Program-made: the position numbers and the translations under genes
Notes under the pieces: model-generated
Seen by the model: the letters and a program-made list of their open reading frames with translations, nothing else
What the model was told of the DNA's origin: nothing
Database searches by the model: none
Origin: Euryodendron excelsum
Taxonomy: Eukaryota > Streptophyta > Magnoliopsida > Ericales > Pentaphylacaceae
Length of the DNA: 64,000 nt
Direction of reading: 5' to 3'
NCBI GenBank assembly: GCA_033060915.1
Contig: CM065378.1
Location: 38,764,001 to 38,828,000, forward strand
Part shown: piece by piece, positions 12,701 through 27,300 of the stretch
How positions within the stretch are numbered: the stretch's first letter is position 1
Layout of the letters: every line of letters begins with the position of its first letter

Positions 12701-15283
12701 AAACCAAAACCAAAATGATAGGAGACCCAGAGAGGTGGTTCAAGAGGGTGAAGAAGAGAGCGATTTTAAAGAATTTGTTCCAAATTGGCGACGTAAGGGT
12801 CGTAGGGTGGATGATATACCTTTTAAGGAAGAAGATAAGAGGTTGGACCAAGGTATTAAGGTCAATGTAGGTAAATTTGAGGGTTGACTACAACCTGAGG
12901 AGTTCTTAGACTGGGTAGATAGAGTTGATCAATTTTTTGAGTGAAAAGACATGCTCGAGGATAAGAAGGTTAAGTTTGCTAGCTTGAAACTCAAAGGGCA
13001 TGCCCTTGTATGGAGGAAGCAACTCCAAAATAATAGAGTTCACAAGGGCAAAGAAAAGATCAATTCTTGGGATCATATGAAAAGGAAGCTTCGAGAAAAA
13101 TTCCTCCCGTCTGATTACCGTTACACTTTTCAAGAAGTTTTATAATTTGAGAAAAAACACTAAATCTATGGACGAATACACAGAAGAGTTTTATTTACTC
13201 CAGGCTAGAAATGATTTAAGTGAAGATGAGGAGCAAAGTGTGGCCCGTCACATGGCGGGTTTACGCTACCCCATTAAGGACCAAGTTATTCTTCATGACT
13301 TGGCACGAATGGATGAAGTTGATCGTCTAACACTTAAGGTTGAGAGTCAACTTCGGCAGTCCTCAACCCGTAGAGTAGATATGGTTCAAGGTGGGTCGAG
13401 TTCAGCTGGAAGAATTCAAGTAGAAGGTAAGATGCCCCATAACACGCAAAGCATAGCACCTCCTAAGTCCGCCAATTCCAACGTGGGTCAATTAGAGAGA
13501 AATAAAGGAATTCTTGGTCCTAAGCCATCTACATTCAATTGTTTCAAGTGTGGGCAGCCGGAGCATAGATCATCTGAATGTCCGAAGAAAAAATTTAGCC
13601 CGTAATCAAACTTGATAGATGAAGTAGGTGACCCTAACCAAGAAGATGAAACTGATCTTGAGGAACCGTTAGGATAGGAAGAGTCTAACCCCCAAGTAGA
13701 GAGAATAGAAGGTGATGAGGAGGGTCAATTTTTGGTAATTCATCGCACATGTTGGCTCCTAAGGTACCCTCTAATGATAGATGGTTGAGACAAACCCTAT
13801 TCCGCACCACGTGCACAACAGGAGAAAAGCTGTGTTAAGTTGTTATTGATAGCAGAAGTACTAAAAACTTTGTCTTTCAGGAGATGGTTGACAAGCTTAG
13901 TTTGGAAACTGAGAAGTTGGCCAGACCTTACAAGGTGGCATGGTCTAAGGAAGGAGAAGTCTCAATCACTCATCGGTGTCTAGTAAAATTCTCTATTGGA
14001 AAGAATTATAAGGATAAGGTCTAGTGTGATGTTGTTCCACTAGAGGTGTGACATATATTGTTGGGGCGTCCTTGGCAGTTTGACAGAAAAACCCAACATG
14101 ATGGAGAAAAGAACACTTACACTTCCAAGAAAGACATGTTTGAGATAACTTTGTACCCTCAAAGGGATGCAAAGATTCCAAATAAGAAGGTGGAACAACC
14201 TCCAAGCCAAAGTAGGGTCAAACCAAAACCTGTTGTGATCCTCAATGAAAATCAATTTGAAACAAAATTAAAAGAGACTCAAGTGGCATGTTTACTAATG
14301 AGTAAAGAGGTGAATGGTGTCTTTGAAGTACCTAGGGAAGTCCAGCCTCTACTTCATGAGTTTAGAGATCTTACCCCTGAAGAACTCCCCGATGGACTTC
14401 CTCCCATGAGAGATATACAAAATTGCAAAGATTTTATTCCTGGTGCGAGTTTGCCTCACTTGCCTCATTACCGCATGAGCCCACTAGAGCATGAGTAGTT
14501 ACGACTATAGGTGTCAAAGTTGATTAGGAAGGGCTTGTTAGGGAAAGTATGAGTCCTTGCGCAGTTCCTGCACTCCTCACACCGAAAAAGGTTGGCATTT
14601 GAAAAATGGGCATTGATAGACATGCTATTAACAAAATCACTATCAAGTATAGGTTTCCCATACCTAGACTTGATGACATGCTTGACATGTTGAGTGGTGC
14701 AAAAATTTTCTCCAAGATTGATCTTAGGAGTGGATATCCTCAAATTAGGATACGAACAATTAATGTAATCCTAGGTTTACAAAAAGATGCTATGATATGC
14801 TAGATTGGAGAACTTTATAAATTAAGTAAAAACTCAAAATTCAGCAGGCATAAATCTGTCATAACAGTGGTCAACAAGATAAAATTGCAGCATGATAATC
14901 AAATAAGATATTATGGTGATAAACCATTCAATAGAACGTTTGGCATAGATATTAAAAACAAATACAGTTAAGTAACTTAATACAAACACTAAAGTTTAGA
15001 GAGAGAGAAAAAAAAAAGAAAAAAAAACTAGCAACAGCAAACAACCTGAGAAAGTAATAGCAATAGAGGAGAATGAGATGGTAGCGGGGAGGAAAGAGAG
15101 AAATAAGGGACTGTGGGAAGGAGCTGTAATGGTGCAGTGACAGGGAAAGAGATTGGTTCAGCAGAGAAGAAAAAAATCTTACAAGGAAGAAGAATTAGCA
15201 GAGAAGAAGATCTGCAAAAATATGAAAAAGAAAAGAAGAGAGCAGCAAAGGGGACATCAGAAGTATGCAGAGGCCATAAAGGT

Positions 15284-15326
<43 letters not shown>

Positions 15327-18300
15327 CTTCAACCATAGGACATTCTTTTCAAAAACTAGTCTACTCATCAACCCTATTGATCCTATATAAAGAGAGGAAA
15401 TAAAGAGCAGATTTTATCTAAATTTGTGGACTACTTGTCTCTCTGCTAGTTTGTCAAAGAGCTATTAATTTTGTCAAACAAAAGAATTGATGGCTGCCAG
15501 CTGGTTACGTCAGTTCTCCCTGAGTGGGAAAACTCGACTTCATCGAGAAAGTCTATGATAGTCACTGGAATAAATCCTCTCGACATTTCCTCAGCTACCC
15601 CTCATCAATTCAAGAAAAATCCATTATTGTTCGATCTCTGCAACGAACCAAGTATCTCTGATGCACCCCCTCCACATGTCTTTGAAGTTCGAATATCAAC
15701 ATCTTCAATATACTCCTTAGCACATCTAGAAATATCTGCAAAACGGAATGTACAAACCTGCATGTGATATAAAAGTACACTTTTAACCTAAGGCATAAGG
15801 CATGAGTCAATGAATCGGGTAGCAAATGCTTTGAGTCGTCGCTCATGCTTATTAGTAAGTATGAGTCCAATAGTTGTCTCATTTGACTCGTTGAAGGACC
15901 AGTATGCAAGTGCTCCACATTTTGGTCCTATTTGGGCGACTTGTGTATAGATAGATACCGATTCCTCTGCATCCTATGTGATTCAAGATGGTTTCCTATT
16001 TTATGGTAGCCGTCTTTATCGTTCTAAAGGGTCCCTTCGTGAGAGTCTCATCCATGAGTTACATGATGGTGGTTTGGGTGATCACTTTGGACAGACCAAA
16101 ACTCTTGCTCTGGTAGAGCAAAGATACTTTTGGCCTAGGTTGAGGAAGGACGTTGTTTGTTACGTGAGTAGGTGTCGTGTTTGCCAATCATTTAAGGCTC
16201 ACTCACAAAATACAAGGTTGTACACTCTTTTGCCAGAACCTAATAGACCTTGGGAGGATGTTAGCATGGATTTTGTGTTGGGCTTACCTAAGCTTGCTAG
16301 GAAGGTTCATTTAGTCTTTGTAGTTGTTGATAGATTTTCTAAGATGGCTCATTTCATTCCCTGTCAAAAGACCTCTGATGCATTTTAAACGTGAAGGATT
16401 TCTAGTTGTATCATATGGCAAGTTGAGTCGAAAGAAGTATGGACCTTTTCGCATTCTTAAGAAATTAGGAAATAACACCTATCTTTTGGATCTTCCTGAT
16501 GTCTCTACTTCTCCAGTCTTCAATGTTGCTGATTTATTCTTGTTTCATGGAGACCTGTTGAACCATGTGGACGTTTGTACATTACCTTTTGCAGATATTT
16601 CTAAACGTGCTGAGGAGTATATTAAAGATGTTGATATTCAAACTTCAAAGACACGTGGAGGGATGTGTCAGAGATACTTGGTTCGCTAGAAAGATCGAAC
16701 AATAACGGATTGTTCTTGGATTGATAAGGCTGATTTAAGGAAATGTCGAGAAAATTTGTTCTAGCAACTATCAGAGACTTTCTAGATGGACTCGTGTTTT
16801 TTCACTCTGGGAGAATTGACGTAACCAACTAGCAGCCATAAGTTCTTTTGTTTCACAAAATCAACAGCTCTTTGACAAACTAGCAGAGAGACAAGTAGCC
16901 CATAAATTTGGATAAAATCTCCTGAAAATTTGCTCTTTATTTTCACTCTTTATATAGGATCAATGGGGTTGATGAGTAGACTAGTTTTTGAAAAAAATTC
17001 CCTACAATTGAAGCCTTTTCTCTTTCCCTTTCTCTTTCTTTCTCCCACCTTTCTGCCCTCTGCATACTTCTAATTTCCCCTCTTTTCCCTCTGCTGCTCT
17101 CTTCTTTCCTTTCCCATATTTCTGCAAATCTTCTTGTCTGCTAATTCTTCTTCCTTGCAAGATCTTCTTTTTCTCTGCTAAACCAATCTCTTTTCCTTTC
17201 ACTGCAGCTCCTTTGCATATCCCCTTATTTCTCTCTTTCCTCTCCGTTGCTATCCCATTCTCCTCTACTGCTATTACTATCTCAGGTTGTTTGCTGCTGC
17301 TAGTTTTCTTTTTCTTTTTTTTTTTTCCTATCTAAATTTTAGTGTTTGTATTAAGCCACTTAACTGTATTTGTAACAGACTGTTTCTTGTTTAATATTTG
17401 TGCCAAAAGTTCTATTGAATGGTTTATCACCATAATATCTTGTCTTATTATCAGACTGCAATTTTATCTTGTTGACTACTGCTATGATAGATTTATGCCT
17501 GTTGAATCTTGAGTTTTTACTTAATCTATAAAGTTCTCCAATCTAGCATATCAAAGCATCTTTTCCTAAACCTAGGATTGCATCAAAAGGTAGTACCACT
17601 AGGGGCCAAATAAGAAAAGTAGGACAACATGGCTTCCCCTTTCATAGGTCTATAGTGTCAAACTGTAGCTCCTTGGGAAAGAGTTGCATACAAGTTCTCA
17701 GAAAAGGAATAGAGGCCAACATTAAATGGCTCACATCTTCCCTTCAACATTGCTCAACTAGATGAGCATCTTGAATATTTTCCTATACCGAGGACCTAAA
17801 CAGTATGCAGAAAATAGGTCACAATAGGATTCTTGTCTATTCATTTTGTTGATAATGAAGGTAATTTATTTGAAGACACCATAAAGGGGTGCAACCTCTA
17901 TACACAAGATGTATGCTAAAAAAACCCCCAACTCCCTTCCCCCATATCAAGATCTTCAATAAAATCTACCATAGCAAAAGAAGAAGTGGAAAATCTCCCC
18001 GTCATCCAAAACGCAAAACAATGCAACAAAGATGCTTTAAGACTACCAATAAAGCAAAGTCCTTAAAAAGTTCTTCTATTATGCTCCTTCCAAATACGCC
18101 ACATCACACACAAAGGCACTAACTTCCATGCCTTCCTCCTAGCACTATCTCTACATCCTCTAGGCCAAGAAACACATAAAGGCCAAGAAACATATAAAGG
18201 AATGATTGATGCTGGCATCACTCAATCAATTCCAAATGCTGAAAAGAGCAAACTCCATAGTTGCCAAGCCACAACATAATGAACGTTTTCCTCAGCCCTG

Positions 18301-21300
18301 TGACAAAACAACACCAATTAGGAAGCATCCGACTCCTTTTCCCCAAATTATCTAAAGTAAGAATAGCATCTAAAGCAGCTGTCCACACAAAAAATGCCAC
18401 CCTAGTTGGAGCTCCTGCCTTCCAAATTGCTTGCCATGGAAAAGATCTATTAGGACCATCGCAAAGAAGTGCATGGAATGCTAACCGAAAATTTCCCATT
18501 CTTGCCACCCCAAACCATTATGTCCACACCCCGACGGAGATTCTTCCAGTTATATAAAGAACTCAAAAAAGTAGCAACCACCTCTAACTCCCAATCCTAA
18601 AGCTCTTGACCAAAAGTAAGTTCCCAAACCACCATCTCATTATTCTTATAATAATTGTTTATTTATTTGCGTGTTTTGGAAAGAAGACTTTTAGTAAGCA
18701 ACTCATGGCAATACAACCAGAGAATTTATCTTATGCACTATGAGTACGCTCTTCTAGTGTTGGAGTCCCACTTGAAAATTGCCGCAAGTTAGCTACAGTA
18801 TTTGCTCCCCATTTTAATGCTCTATAACATGATCAATGCGTATCTTCTTTGTCACGTGCAGGTTGTTCAAGGAAGTTGCAATCTCCTTTTATAGAGTCTA
18901 CTGCTACTTCCACACATACTTAAGTATGGGTTCAGAAAAAGTGTTAAATACCAAAGTTCGCAGCCAATTCTGTAAAAGAAACCTCTGCTGCAAAGAACAG
19001 TGTTATTAGATCATATCCATTGGCTGCTCTCCTTTTCAGCATTGCTCCAAAATCAGCTTCCCCAAACTGTCACCCTAACGATGCCGTCTCATGTAGCCCG
19101 TTTTGCTTAGCTTTTCAAACTACAACTTACTTTAACCAGAGCCAGTACACCAGGTTAAATGCATGGACTTGGTGGGCTGATGAGACCTTGGGGCAGCTAA
19201 GAACACAAGAACAAGGCCAGATAGTTATGGGTGCTTTCAAAGTTTGGGTCAAATGTATCTTGGCTGAAGACAGTCATGAAAAGGACCTTGCTTGCCACTG
19301 CTGGTCGGGGCTAGACACCCTAGGCAATGGGGGTTTCAACCAGCAGTAAATATTAGGGTTCTTTATATTGTAGCCTTGCAAGGATCTGCAGGCCTTGAGA
19401 AGTGTTTAAGGCATTTTGTATGCAGATCTTGGCATGTTCCTTTTGTACTTCAGATAAGTAATAACAGATTGGGGCTTTGCCCTGTAATTTGTGTTTGCCT
19501 TTGATCTTTGATTGCTTTTTTGCCTGGCTTGGATTGAACGAATCTCATTATGTGTATGTGTGTGTTGGAATTGGCTAAGATCAAGTGTTACTTGGTGCCA
19601 TCAGAAAGGCAAAATTTGGGAAGACAAATTTTTTCCCCTCACCTTCTTAGTAAAATCATAACATTCATCATCTTCTTCATAGAAGGCAAGTGATCTTTGG
19701 TTCCTAAAATGAATGAAGAATGTAGGAATTTATTCCCCTCACACGATTGCAATCAAATTTGGCATATCCGGGTTCTGGATGTGAGTATTTTTTTATCAAT
19801 AGTTCTCATATTTTCTAACTTTATTTAAATTCTTAGCGAATGGGACAGACAGACACACCTGTTTCCTGACTGGGCCTTGACACCCACACCACGCGTTTTG
19901 GGAAGACAACTCAAGCTAATAGTTGACCATTCCCCAACTGTCCAAATGGAATTATGATCAATTTCAGCATATCTAGATTATGAAGGAAAAATACTAATTA
20001 GACCTTCAAAGAAACTCTCCATTGCAAAAAGGTCACGGAATTTTTTGTACGTCTTAGAAACCCAATCAATAAGATTTCCATGCTAAAAAAAGACCAAACC
20101 TTTACTTTCTAACAAACATCACGAAGAAAACTATTAATTGGACATAAGTGCCCTTCCTCATGCCTCAATAAACCAGCTAAGGGAAAGGCTGGACAGAGAG
20201 AGGCTGTCCAATGGACTCATAATATCCGTGGTCGCTGGTGACAGGACATGGGTAGTGTTCCTAATGATGATCGCAATAGTATTGCCATAGAAGGTGATGA
20301 AAAACATGATCGTGAAAGGATTCAATGAGATAACTCCAGTGGTTATTGCTGGCTGAGGTGGTGGATGTGGTGAGGAGGTACACTGTGGAATGAATGGTGC
20401 CTATAATAAATGACAGCAACGCCAAAAAGAATTTATGACCATGAGATTTGAGCAATTATGATGATAAAGCCCAAAATAAGAATACAATGATGAATGATGA
20501 AGGCTGTAAGTGGTGGTGGGAGCAATTTCGCATGGTCAAGATAGTGATTGTGATGATTGTGGCAGAATCGAGCATTGTGAAACCCACAAGAAGATTATAA
20601 TGACATGTAACTCATCTCCCATTTTTGAGATAGAAATTATCATTTGAAACCTCAAAAGCATGGTTCTTTCATGCTCAACTCAAAGAGAGAGAGCCAAAAA
20701 GGAACGAGTATGGACTTAAAGTCTCCAATCATACTGGATATCCTAAAAGTAGGTATTATGCATTTGAGTGATAGGCTATTGGGAAGCCACACAGTAACCA
20801 ATGGGCTTCTTAACCTAGGCGTATCACTATCAGAAAATGTGTCTTTGCCAAAGGGTTTTTTAGTCCAAATGATGTTTCTCGATGGTTTTTGTGAAAATAG
20901 AAGATGGTTTTCTCATTATGAAGATTCATAAGCATGGGTTTCTAAGATGAACAAAACTTTTTTTTTTTTTGGATTGAAGAGTTATTCTTGAGGGTGTTTA
21001 AGTATTTTTTCTCTAATTATATTTTTGATAAATAAAGAGTATATATAGAAGACATGCCGAGAGAGGTACCAACCATGTACAAAATAGGGTCAGAACAAAA
21101 GCCTAGACCCTCTATACATAAGGAGCTACTCGAAAAAAAAAAATTGATTCAAGAAACGGTCAACCCCATCCTTAACTAACCATACAAAAGGGATAGCAAT
21201 CTACTTTTTAACTTAAAGAGTGGAACTTGAACCCATCAAAAGTCCTACAATTATGCTCACCCCAAATAATCCACATGAGAGCATGAGGCTCCACAAACCA

Positions 21301-24300
21301 TGCCTTTTTCTTCCACTTGCGCACTCTAGGCCCCCTCCACGTCAAAACAAGCTCCTTAATAAATTTGGGAGTCACCCAAGCCAGTCCAACTTGCCAAGAA
21401 CAAAAGACCACAGCTCGCTAGCCACTGAACAATGCAAAAGAAAGTGATCAACCGATTCCCTGTCCATTTTAGACATGCAACACTAGGTGACATATCTGCC
21501 TCTAAACATTACTCCATAGAATTGTGAAAAATAACCAAATTGGGACTTGATACCTAACATGTTCAACCCATTCCAAATTATCCTAACCAAATTTGCAAGA
21601 AAGGGAGCAATTAGGCCTGCTGACTTGATCCAAAGTGCTCTCTCTCTCACTCTCTCAACTTGATCCTAAAAGTTCCTCTCAAACAGGAAGTTTTTAAAGC
21701 ACACCAACATTCCTAAGGGAAAAAACAAAAAGATGAGAGAGAATAATGAGGCCCACATGTAACAAAGACTAGTAATAGAAAAATAGGAAAAAATTAAATG
21801 GTCTTGGTAAAAGGTCTTGAGGATAACCAGAATGATTTAGTGTGAACTAGTGAGCAAAGATATGTGGCCTTAGACAAAATACAATGGCAAGACAATATTC
21901 AAGTAACTAACCCCAAATTTTTCCCTTTTCTCCCCTAATTTATAGCATATTTAAAAGTATTACCTGATTATTAAGAAACAAGGAATGGTATTAGAAAGTC
22001 TAAAGAGTCTAATACATGGTAACCAAGCCGAATTGATAAAACTTAACATTGTCTTGTTAAGCTTTCTAACAACATTTTCGACAGAACCTAATCAATTAAT
22101 CAACAGGTTCAATGCAGACCATAGGAAGCCCCGAGGAGGAGGAAGAAATAAAAAGAGAAAGTTAAAAATTAGTGCACTAGTGATTTCAGTTATGAGCTTC
22201 AGAGTAGGCTGCCACTAGGGTTTTAGGATCATTAATTGGGGCCAGGCATATAAGTCAAGTGAGTCTAAAGAAAGTTCACATCTTAATCTTACACAGCTTC
22301 CAAGCTACAGTTGTCAATATATGGTGAGGTATTGGATTTTTGTTTCAAAGAACAAGGGAAGAGATCTTTGGGTCAATTATTAATTGTGTGATGCTGCTGA
22401 TGCATCTTTTCTTGGGTGCAAGTTAAATAACCTAGGTGTGATTGCTTTCACCTTTCTCTGTTCTAGATTAAGGAATGCAACTCTTCTTAATTTACAGGGG
22501 TGTGGCTACTCAACCTTAAATCTCTTTCCTATAGTCTTTCACCTTTCTATCATCTTTCATCATCCATTTTTCCTTTTCTGTCAATACTTGATTGAATTAT
22601 TTTGTTCAAGGTTGTCGTACATTGGTTGGTGTGACTTCTCACGGTGAAGCTAAGATTACCTGCATGCAATTCTGTTCAAATTTTTTTTGCAGGACTGGGG
22701 TAGTGGCTATAAGTGCCATCTGCTAGCCATCCTCTACGTTTGCCCATTTTATGGCTAAGGACATTAGTCTGAGGCACAAGCAAACAGTAAACGTAACATA
22801 TCAACAGAAGCAAATCAACACGCTAAGAATTACGTTCAACTTCCATACACATAAAACAATCTATCTATCTATCTATCTATCTATCGATCTATATCTATAT
22901 CTACATCTATATACAATATAGAAAAGGAGGCCACTATCGTTGTGGTTGTGACAAGTGGCTCATTGTGGTGTTTTTTTTTTCTTTTTCCATACACTTTATA
23001 ATTTTTTGACTGATTACTACAATTGTGTGGTTGTTTGCATTTATTGTACTTCATGTATTTTATTCATGTGGTTGAAAGTTTCATTGGTGCATTTATTGTA
23101 GATTCATGTGCATACATAGTTCATGTATTCTATTCTATACAATATAGAAAAGGAGGCCACTAGCGCTGTGGTTGCGACAAGTGGTTCACTGTGGTATTTT
23201 TTTTCTTTTTTCCTACACTATGTAATTTTTTTTACAGCTTACTACAATTGTTTGATTGATTGCATTTATTGTAGTTCATGTATTTTATTCATGTGGTTGA
23301 ATGTTACATTAGTTCATTTATTGTACATTCATACATAGCTCATGTATTCTATACGTGTGGTTGGATGTTCATTGGTTCATGTAATGTAAATTCATGTATT
23401 TAGGCAAATTATATGAACATAGTGTTCATTAAATTTATGTATATTCATGCATTAATAACTGCATTCATATATCTACATAGACACCTACATCTACCTATAT
23501 CTGTATCGATCTATATCTATATATCTATATTAATACATTTAGTTAAATTATATATAAACTTTAAAAACATGATCAAAGAAATTATATTTAGTTTTTATTT
23601 AAAAACATTGTTGTTAAACAATTCACCTGAAGAGGTACTAAAACTAGTACTAAGTAATAGCATGACTTTTGCCAAGAGTTTAACACCTAGCCAGATCGGA
23701 AACAGTTGCCATTTTCATTTTTTCTTGTAAATCTATCAATCCCACATTGGAGTGCACTTTAATCAGAGTAGTAACTAAGTCTCACACTCAACTTTCTTCA
23801 TATAAGTAAGGATTAATTACAAAACACCCCTTGAACTATGACTCAGTATCATAAAACTCCCTAAAACTATAAAATGTGACATATCAACCCCCCAAAATAC
23901 CAATTTGTATCAATAAACACCTTTTATCAGCAGTCCGTTTGGAAAGTGGATGAAAAATTGTTATGTGGCTTGCGTATATTCATAAAATTATAACTTTATA
24001 CCCAAATTAACATCCTTTTATTATAATAATTGTCTAATAACTGAAATACCCCTTGGAATGAAATGTAAATAAAGGGGCAATCCTAGGGATATTTTAGGCA
24101 TTAGATAATTATTCAAAAACAGAAGGTCAATTAAGGTATAAAAGCATACTCTCATGAACATGTGTAACTCACATGATAAATTTTCATCTACTCTCCTAAC
24201 ATATTGCTAATATACGGCTAACAAAGGCGTTGATTGATACAAATAGACAGTTTAGGGGGTTAATATGTTACACTGTTACTTATCAAAAAAAATGTTAAAT

Positions 24301-27300
24301 TTTAGAGTTTAAGGGGGTTTAGTGATACTAAGTCATAGTTCAAGAGGTGTTTTTATAAATACTACCATATTGTCAATAAGAAAGATCACATGAGCCTTCT
24401 ACATTTATTAACATGTTTATCAGACACACATGCATATACATTAAGCTCTCTCACTACAATTCATATAATAACTTTGGTAGGTGAACTATTCATGCTTTTT
24501 TTGCTTATAATTGAAGGCCTTCTGTACTTGGTGATAGCTGCGCACTAAGCATGTTCCTAAAGTAATGTATCTGCTCTCCGACACTCTTTGACGACTGTGA
24601 CCAAGTCTCCAAGCTCTTACAAAGGTGTAGAGCCCTTGAGTTGCACAACCTTACAACCTCAATAGTTCACAAAATCTCCTGCTGTTTACAGGTTCCTAAG
24701 TTTCTTCTTTCCACAAGGCAAGAATGCCTCAAAACTCAAGAGAGAGAAAAAAGAATCAGCACAGAGCCTGGTTGGTCTAATTTCCATGGTCAACAAAAGG
24801 CATCCAAAGCCATGCAATCATGACATTGAATAACACTTGAATAATGAATAGAAACAACCAAGGAAACAGGGAGAAAAGAAACACCAAAGTTGCAGTATCA
24901 TACATAAATACATGAAAGAAAAAGCCAACCTACAGATTTTTCTTACAAAATAGAGCGCTGGATACAAAGCATCAGATTATGAGGAAAAATGCCAAAATCA
25001 ACTTGAATAACAGAATATATAAGAAGAGAGGATGCAAAAGGTACCTCTGCAAGGAGGAGGTCAATTTGGTTGTCAGATGTGGATAAGAGATCCAAGGCAT
25101 CTGATAGTGATGATGAATTTATGTGTAATTTATCTCCATTTTCACTGTGGAAATTAATGCTGCAGTCTTGAAGCCGGTTGTGAAGAAGCCCACATTCATG
25201 AAGCAGCTTTCGTCTAGCAGTTTTTGCGTGCTCCCCAGTTAGTTTTACCTGTTGAAGGAGTCTCTGAAAGCACAGACCAAATATCAACAACACAAAATTA
25301 GTCATCTTTTTATGGCTTAAAAATATTTCAGTGCCAGACCAAATGAGTTTAACAATGAAATGGAACCAAAAGAAGATCATCAAAATTTAGAAGTGAACTA
25401 AAAGTGAATTTTTATATCACTTTTGTGTTTGCCATAGTGATTAAATAGAACAACTCATAAAACCAAGACAAAAATTGGTATAACATAATACTCGAAAGGC
25501 TGTCTAATTAAAATAGCCAACAGAGCAGCTGAATTTGCATTTTCAATTTCCTTAGCTTTCACATCCCTAATTTGTTAACAATGGATACCTCTGCCTCGGA
25601 TTTTTCCTTCTGTGAGTGACTAAGCTCCTGCTTCAATTCAGCTCGAGAACTTCTGAGAGATTTAACCTCTTTAACAAGAACTTTAATATCTGCTTTTGAT
25701 TTAACTTCTAGCTCTTCATGCTGCTTCAGCAACTCCTCAAGCTGCTTTTTGGTCGCATCCAACTCTTGCAGTGCACTTTTCTCGCAAGTAACGGATGCAT
25801 TTCTTAACTCTGTATTTAACTTTTCATCCTGGAAGTTTCACATATCAATCATGAAACCATCAGTGCAACTGATTAAGGAGAAAACAATAATATAGAAGGC
25901 AAGCAAGTACAAACATACACAACCTGTTGAGACTTCAATTTCAACTCCATTTCCAATGACTTCCGCCGAAGTTCCTCCATATCCCATTGCATTTGGGTAA
26001 CTCTTTCCCTTTCGATCAAAATAGCTTGCTGAAGGTTTTCTTTACTTCTCTGTTTAGTAGTTTCAAGTTCCACTTCCAAATCCTTGACCTGCATTGACAC
26101 TCATTATGACCATAACTATGATCATTGGAATCTTTCAGCAGGACATTGCAAAAATAGTAAGCCATGGAAATTTAAATTGAGGGAAATCAAATACCACGCT
26201 TTCACACCCGTGAGAGAGAGAGAGAGAGGAGAAGTATTTAACAAAAATCCAATGAATATAATCCCAATTTCAAGCTAATTAACCTACATAGTACAGTGAA
26301 TTCATTGTTGCACACTACAGCTAGTTTTCACAAACACTATTTTCATAGATTGTGCCGTAGATATCACATGTGGTGATCCTTTGCTTCATTCTTTGAATAA
26401 TTTCAGCATATCCATCTAGACAGAAAATCAAGTATAATTAACAATATGACTAGCTTGTAACATTCAAAAAATTGTCCTCATCAACTGAAAACACCCAGGC
26501 TGTAATTCAATTCAGTTCGATATTTCCAACTGTGTAGGGTACACCATATCAATCCAGCCTCACCATTCTGCAGAATCTAGCACACTCATTTTCACATCAT
26601 CCATTTCAAGCCTGTCCTCACTTTCTCAACTTGCATTCTTTCATGCCTTCCTCTTGTCCTTTACCTAAACAAGTCAGTGTGTCTAAGTCCTAAAATACAG
26701 ACAATCTTCAATTAGCATGCAAATCCATACTGTCAATTTCTGTCATAATACTTGCTGCAACTGTTATAGTGTCCTTAGCATCAAATATTTGCAAAAACAA
26801 AAATGAAGAAAAATTGCAACATAATGTTATGATGATCCCTAGGTAAAAACAATTACGTTATGTTGGTCCCCAAGGAAACGAGATGGCAAGATTGAAGTTC
26901 AAAGAAAGAACCAGAATTTTAAGGAAGGTATGGAATAGTTAACGAAACGTAAAAGGATTTTTTGAAAATTTATTGTAGCAAAGACTGCACAATGAGCTAT
27001 ATGTGCTATGTATAGCTCCATTAGAAGCTGAAAGCCTGAAAGTTTTTAGCAATTTCTCCACCACATACAAGTTATAATGCCTGACTAATAATAACTTGTA
27101 AAGAAATTTTCACATCAAAGGGGTCTGAATTTTCAATTGGAGAGACTTGACTACTTCACTTGTCACAAAACAAGCTGTGTGGAAATCAAACAATTACACT
27201 CAAATATCATTTCAGCAACTTTAAGTCTATAGTGCTTACAATTCAGCACTAAAATTTTTATTGCAACATTTCAGTTTAACTGAACAGCTGCTTGAAAAAC

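Larger units (their letters stand above)
11458..17585 (+). mobile_element. Rearranged Ty3/Gypsy (chromovirus-type) LTR retrotransposon
   Basis: Flanked by the 5-bp target duplication AAAGG (11453-11457, 17586-17590). Order: 5' LTR, primer-binding site, gag remnant, protease and start of reverse transcriptase, a complete LTR in inverse orientation with about 245 bp of inverted 3' internal sequence, end of RNase H, integrase remnant, 3' LTR. Most of the reverse transcriptase/RNase H and the integrase catalytic core are missing, and gag and pol carry stops and frameshifts, so the copy cannot move by itself. It lies in EREX intron 9, antisense to the host gene. The integrase text ([22 protein letters not shown]) and gag zinc knuckle fit plant chromoviruses of the CRM/Reina type; the exact lineage is not certain. 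Confidence 0.9.

Noticed and set aside
12489..12851. Minus-strand open frame of 120 codons in the gag region
   Set aside because: It is antisense to the recognisable gag remnant of the Gypsy element and depends on the CCAAAA repeat; no support as a gene.
19020..19504. Plus-strand open frames in EREX intron 9
   Set aside because: No domain, start context or splice pattern that I can defend; possibly a captured transcript fragment, but nothing more can be said.
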